Program-made: the position numbers and the translations under genes
Shown here: positions 44,062 through 53,845 of the stretch, one piece after another
How positions within the stretch are numbered: position 1 is the first letter of the stretch
Layout: each line of letters opens with the position of its first letter
Source of the DNA: Roseomonas sp.
GTDB lineage: Bacteria; Pseudomonadota; Alphaproteobacteria; Acetobacterales; Acetobacteraceae
Reading direction: 5' to 3'
Assembly (NCBI GenBank): GCA_020249145.1
Contig: JADCGF010000011.1
Location: 244,681-308,680, forward strand
Length of the DNA stretch: 64,000 nucleotides
The notes under the pieces: model-generated
Database searches by the model: none
Told to the model about the DNA's origin: nothing
What the model saw: the letters and a program-made list of their open reading frames with translations, nothing else

Positions 44062-44781
44062 ATGTCCACCCCGCGCCTCTGTCTTGAAACCCACCTCGCC
44101 GCCGGCCTTGAGATCGAGGCTGAGCCCGGTCAGGCGCATCATCTGGGCGCCGTGCTGCGCCGGGGCGTGGGCGATGCCGTTGCGGTCTTCAATGCGCGGG
44201 ATGGCGAATGGGCGGGGCGCATCGCCTCACTCCGCAAGGATCGCTGCCGCATCGCTTTGGAAGCGCAAAGCCGCGCAGCTGCGCCTGAACCTGATCTGCG
44301 CCTGATGGTCGCGGCGCTCAAGCGCGATGCCATGGAATGGTTGGTGGAAAAAGCGACCGAATTGGGTGTTGCCGCCATCCACCCGGTGCTGACGCGCCGC
44401 AGCGTGGCGGATCGGGTGAACCAGGCGCGGCTTGCCGCCATTGCCCGCGGCGCGGCCGAGCAATGCGAAAGGCTGAGCCTGCCCGTGATCCATGCAGCCA
44501 TGCCCCTGCATGCTGCGCTGGCCGTCTGGGATGGCGTGCCGCTGTTCATCGCCGCTGAGCGCGCCGGCGCGCCCGCCCTGCCGCAAGCGCTATCTGGGCA
44601 GCGCCTGCCGCTTGGCCTATTGATCGGCCCGGAAGGTGGCTTTGACCGCGCCGAACTTGACGCCGCCGCTCTGTATCCCTTTGTTACACCCATCGGCCTT
44701 GGACCCCGCATCCTGCGGGCGGAAACGGCGGCGGTTGCGGGGCTTTCGGTCCTCGCCGCCCTGGCGGGTGACTGGTCCTGA
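44062..44781 (+). CDS. rsmE: 16S rRNA (uracil(1498)-N(3))-methyltransferase
   Basis: 239-residue SPOUT-class enzyme that methylates U1498 of 16S rRNA. N-terminal PUA-like domain with QAHHLGAVLRRGVGD, then KRDAMEWLVEKATELGVAAI. The SAM-binding trefoil knot is LLIGPEGGFDRAELDAA, with GLGPRILRAETAAVAGLSVL at the end. Start ATG 44062 is 28 bases from the divergent ubiA start. Followed 42 bases later by gshA. Confidence 0.97.
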   Translation: MSTPRLCLETHLAAGLEIEAEPGQAHHLGAVLRRGVGDAVAVFNARDGEWAGRIASLRKDRCRIALEAQSRAAAPEPDLRLMVAALKRDAMEWLVEKATELGVAAIHPVLTRRSVADRVNQARLAAIARGAAEQCERLSLPVIHAAMPLHAALAVWDGVPLFIAAERAGAPALPQALSGQRLPLGLLIGPEGGFDRAELDAAALYPFVTPIGLGPRILRAETAAVAGLSVLAALAGDWS

Positions 44782-44823
44782 TTATGTTTTGCGTCGTCCC
44801 GGCGGCGCCCCTGGAAGGTTTTG

Positions 44824-46167
44824 ATGTCCAATCCCGGCGAGTCCGATCCCACGCCCATCACCTCCACCCGCCAAATGGCGGAATGGTTCGCTGCCGGCTG
44901 CAAGCCGAAATCCGCCTGGCGCATCGGCACCGAGCATGAAAAATTCGGCTTCCGGCTGAACGATTTCTCCCCACCGCCCTACGAACCCCAGGGCATCCGC
45001 GCCATGCTGGAAGGGCTGATGGCGAAGGGTTGGGAGCCGATACTCGATCGCGGCAACCCGATTGGCCTGAAGCGCGGCCCGGCTTCCGTCAGCCTGGAAC
45101 CAGGCGGGCAGTTTGAACTTTCCGGCGCGCCCTTGGCGACGCTGCATGAAGTGGCCGCCGAGCTTTTCGAACATTTGGATGATGTGCGCGAAGTGGCCGC
45201 GCCTTTGGGCCTGGGCTTTGCGCCGATTGGCTTTCATCCTTTGGCGAAGCGCGAAGACATGCCCTGGATGCCGAAGGGCCGCTACGCGATCATGCGCCAA
45301 TACATGCCGCGCGTCGGTGCCATGGGCCTTGATATGATGCTGCGCACCTGCACGGTGCAGGTGAACCTCGATTTCGGCGATGAAGCGGATATGGTGGAAA
45401 AGCTGCGCGTCTCGCTCGCGCTGCAACCACTCGCCACCGCGCTATTCGCCAATTCACCGATTTCTGAAGGCAAGAAGAACGGCTACCGGAGCCTGCGCGC
45501 CCGGGTCTGGACAGATACGGACCCGGACCGCACCGGCATTCCCGCCGTGGTGTTTGAAGATGGCTTCGGCTTTGAACGCTTCGCCGATTGGGTGCTGGAT
45601 GTGCCCATGTATTTCATCATGCGCGATGGCCAATGGCTGGATGCGGCGGGGCAGAGCTTCCGCGCCTTCTTGAATGGCAAGGCGGAGAAACTCGCGGCTC
45701 AATCCGCCACCATGGGCGATTGGGCGGATCATGTGACAACGGTATTCACCGATGTGCGGCTAAAGCGCTTTCTGGAAATGCGCGGCGCGGATGCGGGTGC
45801 GCCTTCCATGCTGAATGCGCTGCCGGCCTTTTGGGTGGGCTTGATCTATGATGACGCCGCGCAAAAGGCCGCGCGCGCGCTGACGCGGGGCTGGAGTGTC
45901 GCGGAAATCCGCGCGCTGCGTGAAGCCGTGCCGCAACAGGGCCTGACCGCCACCATCCAGGGCCGGTCCTTGCGCGATGTGGGCCGCGATGCGTTGGAGA
46001 TTGCGCGTGATGGCTTGAATGCGCGCGGGCTGGATGAAGCGCTGTTTCTTGACCCGCTTGATGCCATTTTAGCCACGGGTGAAACCCAGGCAGATCGTTG
46101 GCTTCAACGATTTGATAAGATTTGGCATGGCGATGCACGCATGATGCTGCGGGAAGCGGCGATTTAG
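44824..46167 (+). CDS. gshA: glutamate-cysteine ligase (plant/alphaproteobacterial type)
   Basis: 447-residue ATP-dependent ligase for the first step of glutathione synthesis. Typical blocks of the GCS2-like, plant-type family: WRIGTEHEKFGF near the N terminus, SLEPGGQFELSGAPL, PKGRYAIMRQYMPRVG, and TCTVQVNLDFGDEADMVEKL. Two Cys that form the regulatory disulfide of plant enzymes are not obviously conserved. ATG 44824 with GGAAGG upstream is preferred over the TTG three bases earlier. Confidence 0.96.
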   Translation: MSNPGESDPTPITSTRQMAEWFAAGCKPKSAWRIGTEHEKFGFRLNDFSPPPYEPQGIRAMLEGLMAKGWEPILDRGNPIGLKRGPASVSLEPGGQFELSGAPLATLHEVAAELFEHLDDVREVAAPLGLGFAPIGFHPLAKREDMPWMPKGRYAIMRQYMPRVGAMGLDMMLRTCTVQVNLDFGDEADMVEKLRVSLALQPLATALFANSPISEGKKNGYRSLRARVWTDTDPDRTGIPAVVFEDGFGFERFADWVLDVPMYFIMRDGQWLDAAGQSFRAFLNGKAEKLAAQSATMGDWADHVTTVFTDVRLKRFLEMRGADAGAPSMLNALPAFWVGLIYDDAAQKAARALTRGWSVAEIRALREAVPQQGLTATIQGRSLRDVGRDALEIARDGLNARGLDEALFLDPLDAILATGETQADRWLQRFDKIWHGDARMMLREAAI

Positions 46168-46236
46168 CGGCAAATAGCGCCTCATTCACGGTATCGGCGT
46201 CCCGCCTTTCCTAGTGGGTAGGCATGCCAGCCTCGA

Positions 46237-47295
46237 TCACGCGCCTCCCGTAAATCCACCCAGCACCAGCAATTTCCGCATCACACTCGGCAGGGCATGC
46301 GCCGCTTCGGCCGGCATCAGCCATTCGCCCTCAGGCCGCTTTGCCCGCGCGGGCAGCCGCGCGCGATACGGCTGCATTGTCAGCGCGAAATGGGTGAAGA
46401 CATGCCGCGCCTCTCCGGCCACAGGCTGCCAATCAAGCGCGATGGGTGCTTGGGCCAGCGCCTCGGCTGCGGTCCAGGGAGCCTCCCGCCAGGAAGTGCC
46501 CGGGATTTCCAGCATGCCCCCCAAAAGCCCACGCGGCGGGCGGCGCCTTAGCCAAACCTGGCCATCAGCATCGGTCAGCAGAAAATGCACGCCGTGGCGC
46601 GTGGGGCGCTCGGGCTTTGGCGCCTTGCGGGGCAGGGCTTCCGTCAGGCCAAGCTTTTGCGCCTTGCACGCCTTCTGCCAGGGGCAAAGCGCACAGGCGG
46701 GTTTGCGGGGCGTGCAAATCCCCGCCCCCAGATCAAACAAAGCCTGGGTGAAATCGCCAGGCCGGGCGCGGGCGACCTTATCGGCCAGGAAACCCTGCGC
46801 CAGGGCATCAAGCCGGGGTTTGGCGCCGGGCAGCGCTTCCTCCACCGCGAAAATCCGCGCGGTCACGCGTTCCACATTGCTATCCAGCGGCACCACGGGC
46901 GCATTGAAGGCAATGGCGGCGATGGCAGCGGCGGTATAGGGGCCAATGCCGGGCAGGGCGGCCAAGCCCTCCCGCGTTTCCGGAAAGCCGCCCAGGGCCA
47001 GGATTTGCCGCGCCGCCGCGTGTAGGTTGCGCGCCCGCGCATAATAGCCAAGCCCGGCCCATTCCGCCGCCACATCCTCCCAAGGTGCTGCGGCCAGGCT
47101 CGCCAAATCGGGGAAGCGGGCCAGAAACCGCGCGAATCGCGGCCCCACCGTCGCCACGGTTGTCTGCTGCAACATGATTTCCGAAAGCCACACGTGATAG
47201 GGTTCTGCCCGCTCCCCAGGCGGGGCGCGCCATGGCAGGATGCGGCGGTGCCTGTCATACCAGTGCAGCAGATCGGTGGCGGAAGGGGGTTTCAC
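46237..47295 (-). CDS. mutY: A/G-specific adenine glycosylase
   Basis: 352-residue base-excision enzyme removing A mispaired with 8-oxoG. HhH-GPD part: EIMLQQTTVATVGPRFARFL, LPGIGPYTAAAIAAIAFN and VVPLDSNVERVTARIF with the catalytic Asp (usually DGN, here DSN). The 4Fe-4S motif CTPRKPACALCPWQKAC has the C-x6-C-x2-C-x5-C spacing. A NUDIX-like C-terminal 8-oxoG recognition domain starts about residue 235. The GTG at 47295 gives the family start and lies 3 bases from the ATG of the divergent DUF721 gene; the frame beyond it is unsupported. Confidence 0.96.
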   Translation of the reverse strand: MKPPSATDLLHWYDRHRRILPWRAPPGERAEPYHVWLSEIMLQQTTVATVGPRFARFLARFPDLASLAAAPWEDVAAEWAGLGYYARARNLHAAARQILALGGFPETREGLAALPGIGPYTAAAIAAIAFNAPVVPLDSNVERVTARIFAVEEALPGAKPRLDALAQGFLADKVARARPGDFTQALFDLGAGICTPRKPACALCPWQKACKAQKLGLTEALPRKAPKPERPTRHGVHFLLTDADGQVWLRRRPPRGLLGGMLEIPGTSWREAPWTAAEALAQAPIALDWQPVAGEARHVFTHFALTMQPYRARLPARAKRPEGEWLMPAEAAHALPSVMRKLLVLGGFTGGA

Positions 47296-47298
47296 GGC

Positions 47299-47769
47299 AT
47301 GTCCCGGAATGAGAATGAAAGGCGCTTCTTTGGGGGGCCTAGACCCCTCGGCGCCCTGATTCCAGCCCTGACGCGCCCTGCCTTCAAACGCAAGAGCCCT
47401 GCGGCGGCGCAGATCATGGCGGATTGGCCCGCTTTGGTCGGCCCGGCGCTTGCCACCGTGACCCAACCGCTGCGGCTGACCGCCGGCAGCCTGACCATCG
47501 CCTGTTCCGGCCCGATTGCCCTGGAACTCAGCCATTTGGCGCCGGAATTGATAGCCCGGATCAATGGTGGGCTGGGGCGTGTGGCGGTGGAGCGGCTGCG
47601 CTTCGTGCAGACCAATCAGCCGGCCCGGGCCGGGGCCAAACCCGCCCTGCCGCCCCGCCCCGTGGCGCTGCCAAAGCGCGTCACTAGCGCCTTGGAAGGG
47701 TTACCCACAGGGGATTTGCGCGAGGCGCTGGAAAGATTGGCGCGCGGCGTCTATCGAAAACAAGGCTGA
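47299..47769 (+). CDS. DUF721 (DciA-like) protein
   Basis: 156-residue protein with the DUF721 core PAAAQIMADWPALVGPALAT, GSLTIACSGPIALELSHLAP and LIARINGGLGRVAVERLRFV. DUF721 includes DciA, the ancestral loader of the replicative helicase DnaB; alphaproteobacterial members are usually annotated only as DUF721, so a DciA role is plausible but unproven. The frame opens at 47194, but MSRNENERRFFGG from 47299 is the natural start. It leads into the dsbA-like and smc genes. Confidence 0.88.
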   Translation: MSRNENERRFFGGPRPLGALIPALTRPAFKRKSPAAAQIMADWPALVGPALATVTQPLRLTAGSLTIACSGPIALELSHLAPELIARINGGLGRVAVERLRFVQTNQPARAGAKPALPPRPVALPKRVTSALEGLPTGDLREALERLARGVYRKQG

Positions 47770-47852
47770 GGGGGCCGAGTCGCCCCCCAAAGCCAAATCG
47801 GCCCGCGCGCTTCCCCCCGAAAAGGCGCGCCGGTTCCGGAGGAGATAGAGTA

Positions 47853-48551
47853 ATGCCTGATCGTCGTTTGCTATTGGCTGGATCGGCTGCTGTGGTTTTG
47901 GCTGGTGGTTTTGCCGCCTGGCGCTGGCTGGCCGCGCCAACCGCACCAGTCGCGACCGCGCCAACAACGCCCCCGCCCCCAGCCCCGCCGCAGCCGCCCG
48001 CGCAACCCCGCCCGGTCACTGCCGGCGGCTTGGATGAACGCAGCCTTGGCCGGGCCGATGCCCCCGTGACAGCCATTGAGTATTTCTCGCTCACTTGCAG
48101 CCATTGTGGCGCCTTTCACCGCGATACCTGGCCGCGCGTGAAGCGCGAATTGGTGGAAACCGGGCGCGTGCGCATGGTGTTTCGTGACTTCCCGCTTGAT
48201 GAAATTTCATTGCGTGCCCACGCCGTGGCGCGCAGCTTCCCAGCCGATCGCTATGAACCTTTCATCTCCGCGCTATTCGCCACGCAGGATCGCTGGGCCT
48301 ATGCGCGCGGCGTGGATCACAAGGCGGAAATCGGCAAGATCGCCGCACTCGCCGGCATGAGCACCGAGGCCTTCAACGCTGCCTGGGCGGATGACGCACT
48401 GGCCCGCGCCATTCTGGAAGCGCGCCAGAAGGGAGAGGCCGAGCATCAGGTCAGCGCCACCCCCACCTTCATCATCGGTACGCAAAAACTGCCCGGCGCG
48501 ATTTCCTTTGAGCGCTTTGAAGCCGCGGTGCGGGAAGCGACCCCCCGGTAA
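47853..48551 (+). CDS. DsbA family thiol-disulfide protein
   Basis: 232-residue periplasmic protein. An N-terminal signal anchor (LLLAGSAAVVLAGGFAAW) is followed by a Pro/Ala-rich linker of about 35 residues and a thioredoxin-fold domain with active site CSHC (Cys82, Cys85) in EYFSLTCSHCGAFHRDTWP. The cis-Pro loop is VSATPTFIIG. This matches the DsbA-like/BdbD group of alphaproteobacteria. Its TAA stop shares a base with the smc ATG, the conserved order DUF721-dsbA-smc. Confidence 0.94.
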   Translation: MPDRRLLLAGSAAVVLAGGFAAWRWLAAPTAPVATAPTTPPPPAPPQPPAQPRPVTAGGLDERSLGRADAPVTAIEYFSLTCSHCGAFHRDTWPRVKRELVETGRVRMVFRDFPLDEISLRAHAVARSFPADRYEPFISALFATQDRWAYARGVDHKAEIGKIAALAGMSTEAFNAAWADDALARAILEARQKGEAEHQVSATPTFIIGTQKLPGAISFERFEAAVREATPR

Positions 48552-51500
48552 TGGAAGAAGCGATCCCCCCCGCCCCGGCCGAGACCGAAGCCGAGATCAG
48601 CACGCCCGAAGCGGAAGCAGCGCGCAGCGAAGACCAGGCGCGCGCCTCACATAACGCGAAGCTTTCCCGCATCCGCATCGCCGGCTTCAAATCCTTCGCG
48701 GAAGCGACAACGGTTGAGGTTCTACCAGGGCTGACGGGCATTGTCGGCCCCAATGGCTGCGGCAAATCCAATGTTGTTGAAGCGCTGCGCTGGGCCATGG
48801 GGGAAACCTCGCCCAAGGCCATGCGCGGCGGCGAAATGGATGATGTGATTTTCGCCGGCACCGCAACCCGCGCCGGGCGCAATGTTGCGGAAGTGATGCT
48901 GTTTCTGGAAGATGCGGCGGGGCTGGCGCCAGCGCCCAATCACGATATCGCCGAATTGGAAGTGACGCGGCGGATTTCGCGGGGCGAGGGCAGCAATTTC
49001 CGCGTCAATGGCAAGGAATTGCGCGCGCGTGATGTGCAGACCATGTTCGCCGATATCGGTTCTGGCGCGCGATCTTCAGCGCTGGTCAGCCAGGGTCGTG
49101 TTGCCGCGCTGATTCAGGCCAAGCCCGATGATCGGCGCGGCGTTTTGGAAGAAGCCGCGGGCATTGCCGGGCTGCGCACGCGCCGCCATGAAGCGGAATT
49201 GAAGCTGCGGCAGGCGGAAACCAATCTGTCGCGCGCGGAAGATTTGCTCGGCCAACTGGATGGGCAGCGCCAGGGGCTGCAACGCCAGGCGCGCCAGGCC
49301 AATCGCTATCGCAATATCTCGGGCCTTGTGCGGCAGGCGGAAGGCGAATGGCTCGCGCTGCTCGCCGCCCGCGCCAACACAGCATTGACCGCTGCTGCAA
49401 CTGCACTCGCCACCGCGCGCAGCGCGACCAGCGCGGCAGAACAGGAAGCCGAAGCCGCGGCGATTGCTTTGCATGAAGCCGAACAAGGGCTCGCCACGCC
49501 ACGCGCCGATGAAGCCGCCGCGCGCACCGCTTTGGAACGCCGCCGCGTTGAAGCCGAAGGCATGGAAGCTGAGGAAAGCCGCGCCCGCGCCGCGCTGGAT
49601 GCCGCCGAAGCGCGCTTGGCCGAACTCCGCCAAGATCTAGCCCATGCGACTTCGCTCGCGGGAGATGCCGATGCCGCGCGCGCGCGCATCGCCGAAGAAG
49701 ATGCCGGGCTGATCGAACGCGAAGCCGCCCTGCCCGCGCGCCGTGATGCCGCCGCCGCAGCGCTTGCCGATGCAAGTGAAGCGGTGCGGGAGGCGGAACG
49801 CGCCGCCAATCAGGCAACCGAAGCCGCTGCCGCCGGTGCCGCGCAATTGCAGGCCGCCGAAGCCGAATTGGCCGCGGCAGAAACCCGTTTGCGCCGCGCG
49901 CGCGAAGCCCATGCGGCACTGAGCGCCGATCACGAAGCCGCCCTTGCCCGCGCCGTGTCGCATACGGAAAAGCAAGCCGCCGCGCAGAGTGTTACCGAAG
50001 CCGAGGCAGCCTTTTCTGCCGCGCGTGATGCCTTGGAACAGGCCGAAGCGCGTCGCGCTGAGGCTGTCGCCGGCCATGCAGAAGCGCGCCGCAGCGCCGA
50101 GGAAGCCAGCGCCGAAGCCACGCGCCGTGAAGCGGCCTTGCAAGCCGCTGATGACCGCCATAGGCGCATTGTCGCGCAATATGACGCGGTTTCTGCCGAA
50201 CGTGATGCCGCGCTGGCTGAGCGTATTCCTGAAGTCGCGCGTGATGCGGCCATGTCCTCCGCCCGGCTGGCGGAAGCGACGCTTATTGGCAGCGCCGCGC
50301 GGCTGGGCGAAGCGGAGGCAACACGCGCCGCCGCGACAGAAACCCTGGTGCAGGCGCGCCGCAAGGCCGCTGAAGCGGGTGCGGCGCGCGCGCGCATTGC
50401 CGCTGAAGTGGCAGCGCTGACGGAGGTGCTGGAATCGCGCGGCACGGCTTCGGCCCAGCCGATTCTTGATCAGGTGCGGGTGCCGCCCGGCCTGGAAGCA
50501 GCGCTTGGCGCAGCCCTGGGTGAGGCTTTGGAAAGCCCTGCCGATGCCTCTGCCGCGCGGCATTGGCGTAGCCTGCCACCGTTGATGGTGGCGCAAGCTT
50601 TGCCCGATGGCGCGGTGCCGCTTTCGCGCCTGGTGGAAGCGCCGGCCGCCTTGGCGCGTGCGCTTTCTCAGGTGGGTTTGCTGGCGCGCGGGATGGATGG
50701 CGCGGCGCTGCAAGCGGGGCTGCGGCCTGGCCAGGCTTTGGTGACGGAAGAAGGCGCGGTTTGGCGCTGGGATGGGCATACGCATCACGCCGGTGCGCCC
50801 ACGCCGGGTGCCGTGCGGCTTGCCCAGCGCAATGCGCTGCGCGCTGCTGAGGCGCGTTTGGATCAGGCCGAAGTCACCGCAGCGGAAACGGAGGCCGCGC
50901 GCATCGCCGCCGAAACTGCCGAAGCGGAAGCCGCCAGCGCCGAAGCCGCTGCCCGCAATGCCCGCAGCGCCGCTGAAGTCGCAGCATCCGCCGCACGCCG
51001 CGCTGAAGGTGAATTGGCCGCGCGTGATGCGCGCGCCGAAAGCCGTATTGCCGCGCTTGAACCGCAGCTTGCCCGCCTTGCAGAAGAACGCTCGGAAGCC
51101 GATGCCGCGCGCCTGGAAGCCGAGGCGCTTTTCACCGCGCGCCCCGATGTTGCCTTGCTGCGTCAGGCCGAACAAGCCGCCGCCCGCGCCGAAGCCGAAG
51201 CGCGTAATGCCGAGGCGAATGCACGGGAAGCGCGTCGGCGTGCTGAGGCGGCGCTGGCGGATTCTCGCCAGCGTCAGGCAACCTTGCTGAACCGCGCGTC
51301 AGAGGTGGAAAATCGCCTTGCCGCGCTTGCCCCGCAATTGGAACGCATCGGCGCTGAATTGGCGGAAGCAGAGGCCGCGCGTGGTGGCGCGCAGCAAGCG
51401 CGCGAAGCCGCGCCCGATCTTGCGCAGCTGCGCGAAACGGTTGAGGCAGCGCGCACAAACCTTGCGGAACAACGCGCGGCAGAAGCTGCTCAGCGTGACG

Positions 51501-52651
51501 CGCAAGGCGCCCTGGCGGCTGAGGCCGGTTCCATCGCCGCACGCCGCGCAAGCCTTGCCAATGAAGCAAGCCTTTGGGCCGCACGCGCCGAAGATGCTGC
51601 GGCGCGCCTTGCCGATCTGCGCCGCCGCGATGCGGAAGCGGAAGCCGAGCGTGATGCGCTTGCCGCCGCGCCGGAAGCGGCGGCTCTCCGCCGCGCGGAA
51701 GCCGCGCGCTTGCTGGAACAGGCCAGCGAAGCCCATGCCACCGCGGCCACTGCGCTGCTGGCTGCCGAACGGCGCGTGAGTGAAGGCAGCCAAGGGCGCC
51801 GCAGCGCCGATACAGCCTTTGCGCTGGCGCGCGAGGATCAGGTGCGCGCCCAGGCCGCGACGGAAGCGGCGGAAACTGCCTCGGCCGCTGTGGCCGCGCG
51901 CATTGCCGAAAGACTTGGTGAGGGCGCTGAACTGCCGCCAGCGCCGGAAGAACTCTCCGATGTTGCGGAAGACAAGGCGCGGCGCAAGGTGGAACGCCTG
52001 ATCCGCGAACGCGATGAGATGGGCCCGGTCAATCTGCGCGCCGAGATCGAGATCACCGAAATCGAGGAACGCATCGGCCAGATCACGCATGACCGTGATG
52101 AGGTGATGAATGCCATCGCCAAGCTGCGCGGTTCCATCGGCCATTTGAACCGCGAAGGCCGTGAACGTCTGCGTGATGTGTTTGACCGCGTGGATGGCGA
52201 ATTCCGCAGCCTGTTCACGCGGTTATTCGGCGGTGGCCGCGCGCATTTGGCCCTGGTTGGTTCCGATGATCCGCTGGAGGCAGGGCTTGAGATTTATGCC
52301 GAACCACCGGGCAAGAAGCTTTCCACCCTGTCTTTGTTATCGGGTGGCGAACAGGCGCTGACGGCGCTTTCGCTGATTTTTGCGGTCTTCCGCTGCCACC
52401 CCGCACCGGTTTGCGTATTGGACGAAGTGGATGCGCCACTGGATGATGCGAATGTGGAACGTCTTTGCGATTTGCTGGACGCCATGGCCGCCGAAAGCGG
52501 CACGCGCTTTTTGATCGTGACGCACCACCCGCTGACCATGGGGCGGATGCACAGGCTGTATGGCGTGACCATGCAGGAACGCGGCGTGTCGCGGCTGCTG
52601 AGTGTTGACCTTGGCCGCGCGATTGAATTGGCGGAGACGTCGTTGTTGTAG
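48551..52651 (+). CDS. smc: chromosome segregation protein SMC
   Basis: 1366-residue condensin ATPase. After an acidic 40-residue N-terminal extension comes SRIRIAGFKSFAEATTVEVL with Walker A GPNGCGKSN near residue 66. Long Ala/Glu/Arg-rich coiled coils flank a hinge at about 635-765. The C-terminal head has LSLLSGGEQALTALSLIFAV near 1261 and Walker B VCVLDEVDAPLDDANVE. It is longer than typical bacterial SMC of about 1150-1200 residues, the excess being in the coiled coils and N terminus. scpA and scpB are not adjacent. Confidence 0.97.
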   Translation: MEEAIPPAPAETEAEISTPEAEAARSEDQARASHNAKLSRIRIAGFKSFAEATTVEVLPGLTGIVGPNGCGKSNVVEALRWAMGETSPKAMRGGEMDDVIFAGTATRAGRNVAEVMLFLEDAAGLAPAPNHDIAELEVTRRISRGEGSNFRVNGKELRARDVQTMFADIGSGARSSALVSQGRVAALIQAKPDDRRGVLEEAAGIAGLRTRRHEAELKLRQAETNLSRAEDLLGQLDGQRQGLQRQARQANRYRNISGLVRQAEGEWLALLAARANTALTAAATALATARSATSAAEQEAEAAAIALHEAEQGLATPRADEAAARTALERRRVEAEGMEAEESRARAALDAAEARLAELRQDLAHATSLAGDADAARARIAEEDAGLIEREAALPARRDAAAAALADASEAVREAERAANQATEAAAAGAAQLQAAEAELAAAETRLRRAREAHAALSADHEAALARAVSHTEKQAAAQSVTEAEAAFSAARDALEQAEARRAEAVAGHAEARRSAEEASAEATRREAALQAADDRHRRIVAQYDAVSAERDAALAERIPEVARDAAMSSARLAEATLIGSAARLGEAEATRAAATETLVQARRKAAEAGAARARIAAEVAALTEVLESRGTASAQPILDQVRVPPGLEAALGAALGEALESPADASAARHWRSLPPLMVAQALPDGAVPLSRLVEAPAALARALSQVGLLARGMDGAALQAGLRPGQALVTEEGAVWRWDGHTHHAGAPTPGAVRLAQRNALRAAEARLDQAEVTAAETEAARIAAETAEAEAASAEAAARNARSAAEVAASAARRAEGELAARDARAESRIAALEPQLARLAEERSEADAARLEAEALFTARPDVALLRQAEQAAARAEAEARNAEANAREARRRAEAALADSRQRQATLLNRASEVENRLAALAPQLERIGAELAEAEAARGGAQQAREAAPDLAQLRETVEAARTNLAEQRAAEAAQRDAQGALAAEAGSIAARRASLANEASLWAARAEDAAARLADLRRRDAEAEAERDALAAAPEAAALRRAEAARLLEQASEAHATAATALLAAERRVSEGSQGRRSADTAFALAREDQVRAQAATEAAETASAAVAARIAERLGEGAELPPAPEELSDVAEDKARRKVERLIRERDEMGPVNLRAEIEITEIEERIGQITHDRDEVMNAIAKLRGSIGHLNREGRERLRDVFDRVDGEFRSLFTRLFGGGRAHLALVGSDDPLEAGLEIYAEPPGKKLSTLSLLSGGEQALTALSLIFAVFRCHPAPVCVLDEVDAPLDDANVERLCDLLDAMAAESGTRFLIVTHHPLTMGRMHRLYGVTMQERGVSRLLSVDLGRAIELAETSLL

Positions 52652-53002
52652 TGGCTTCGCAAAGGGGGGTTTATCGCCAGGGCGCCTTCATAAGGAATTT
52701 GTCACGAGATTTTTCCGCCCGCAGTAGCGCGACCAACGCCGTGATTGTTCCAACTTGCTGGGCATCGGCTTCTTGAATCAAGGGCCGTTTCTTTATGCCC
52801 GCGCTGGCTGCCGATCCGTTTTCGTGGGCCAAATATGATTCAGGGCGGCAAGCATTGCGGACTCAAGCTGAAAAATCCGCAAGGTCGACACATGCGACCC
52901 TATCGGAGAAAGGCGTTGCCGTATTGTGGATTGTGACGCTATGCTGAAGAACAGGGTGCGATTACTTTGGCACCTGAAGTTCCTTGATTTGGAGATATTT
53001 AT
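52652..53002 (+). other. gap upstream of the small RTX gene with a putative promoter
   Basis: 351 bases without a supported gene. Composition drops in G+C from about 52690 towards the RTX gene. A possible promoter has TTGCCG at 52916-52921, an 18-base spacer and TATGCT at 52940-52945, about 58 bases before the RTX ATG. The minus-strand frame at 52793-53086 shows no protein-like pattern. No terminator of clear strength follows smc. Confidence 0.4.
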
Positions 53003-53845
53003 ATGGCCATGGTCCTTGCAACATCTGCTCTGCACATGAACAGAATCAATTTTTTTGAGGTGAGTTTTGGCGCATACAGTGATCAATTCCTCGACAATAT
53101 CAACCTTCCTGCAGCGGGCTCAGTTTATGAGGACGTGTACACTGTTTTCTGGTATGATGGCTTGAATCGGACGAACACCTTTCTCGGGAGTAATTTTGCT
53201 TTCAATGGACAAGGAAACATGGTTTCAGGCACCGTCAACGCTTATGGTGCTATCACTTGGTATGGTTCCAGTTTCAGCGAGAATTGGGAGGTATCAAATT
53301 TTTCGATCAGTGCGACCAGCCTTTTCAATGCCCACCTGACGCCAGGCACAAGCGATGATCTCGCAATCATGCAAGCCGTACTCTCTGGCGCCGATAGCCT
53401 AACCGGAAGCTCACAGGCAGATTTCCTGATGGGTTACGCGGGCAATGATGTTTTTCTTGGAAATTCAGGCGCGGATACGCTGGATGGTGGCAATGGTAAT
53501 GACACGCTTGATGGCGGAGCAGGTACCGATAGTCTGGCCGGAGGGAGCGGTAACGATTACTACGTGATCAATGATTCGCTCGATTTTTTTATCGAAGCGG
53601 CCGGTGGCGGTACTGATGTCATCATCACCTCGACCAGCATAAGCGTTCCGCTGAACATGGAAGAAATCCGAATTGCCGCAGGGTCAAGTGGCCTTACCAT
53701 AACAGGCAGCCTTGGCGGTGAAACGATCATCGGAAATGGTTTGTCGAACAATCTCTATGGTGGTTTGGGCGATGACGTACTGCTCGCTTCCGCCATGAAT
53801 CCCGCTGATATCTTGGCTCTTTTCAATGGCTGGCCGGCCCTTTAG
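53003..53845 (+). CDS. small RTX (hemolysin-type calcium-binding repeat) protein
   Basis: 280-residue protein. Residues 1-125 show no known domain. From about 130 to 185 there are nonapeptide Ca-binding repeats (LMGYAGNDVFLGNSGADT, LDGGNGNDTLDGGAGTD, LAGGSGNDYYV). Then comes a SLDFFIEAAGGGTDVI segment typical of such secreted proteins and a final partial repeat NNLYGGLGDDVLLAS. Proteins of this type are exported by type I secretion, but no ABC/MFP genes are near. GGAG sits about 10 bases before ATG 53003. AT-richer than the adjacent smc gene. Confidence 0.88.
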   Translation: MAMVLATSALHMNRINFFEVSFGAYSDQFLDNINLPAAGSVYEDVYTVFWYDGLNRTNTFLGSNFAFNGQGNMVSGTVNAYGAITWYGSSFSENWEVSNFSISATSLFNAHLTPGTSDDLAIMQAVLSGADSLTGSSQADFLMGYAGNDVFLGNSGADTLDGGNGNDTLDGGAGTDSLAGGSGNDYYVINDSLDFFIEAAGGGTDVIITSTSISVPLNMEEIRIAAGSSGLTITGSLGGETIIGNGLSNNLYGGLGDDVLLASAMNPADILALFNGWPAL

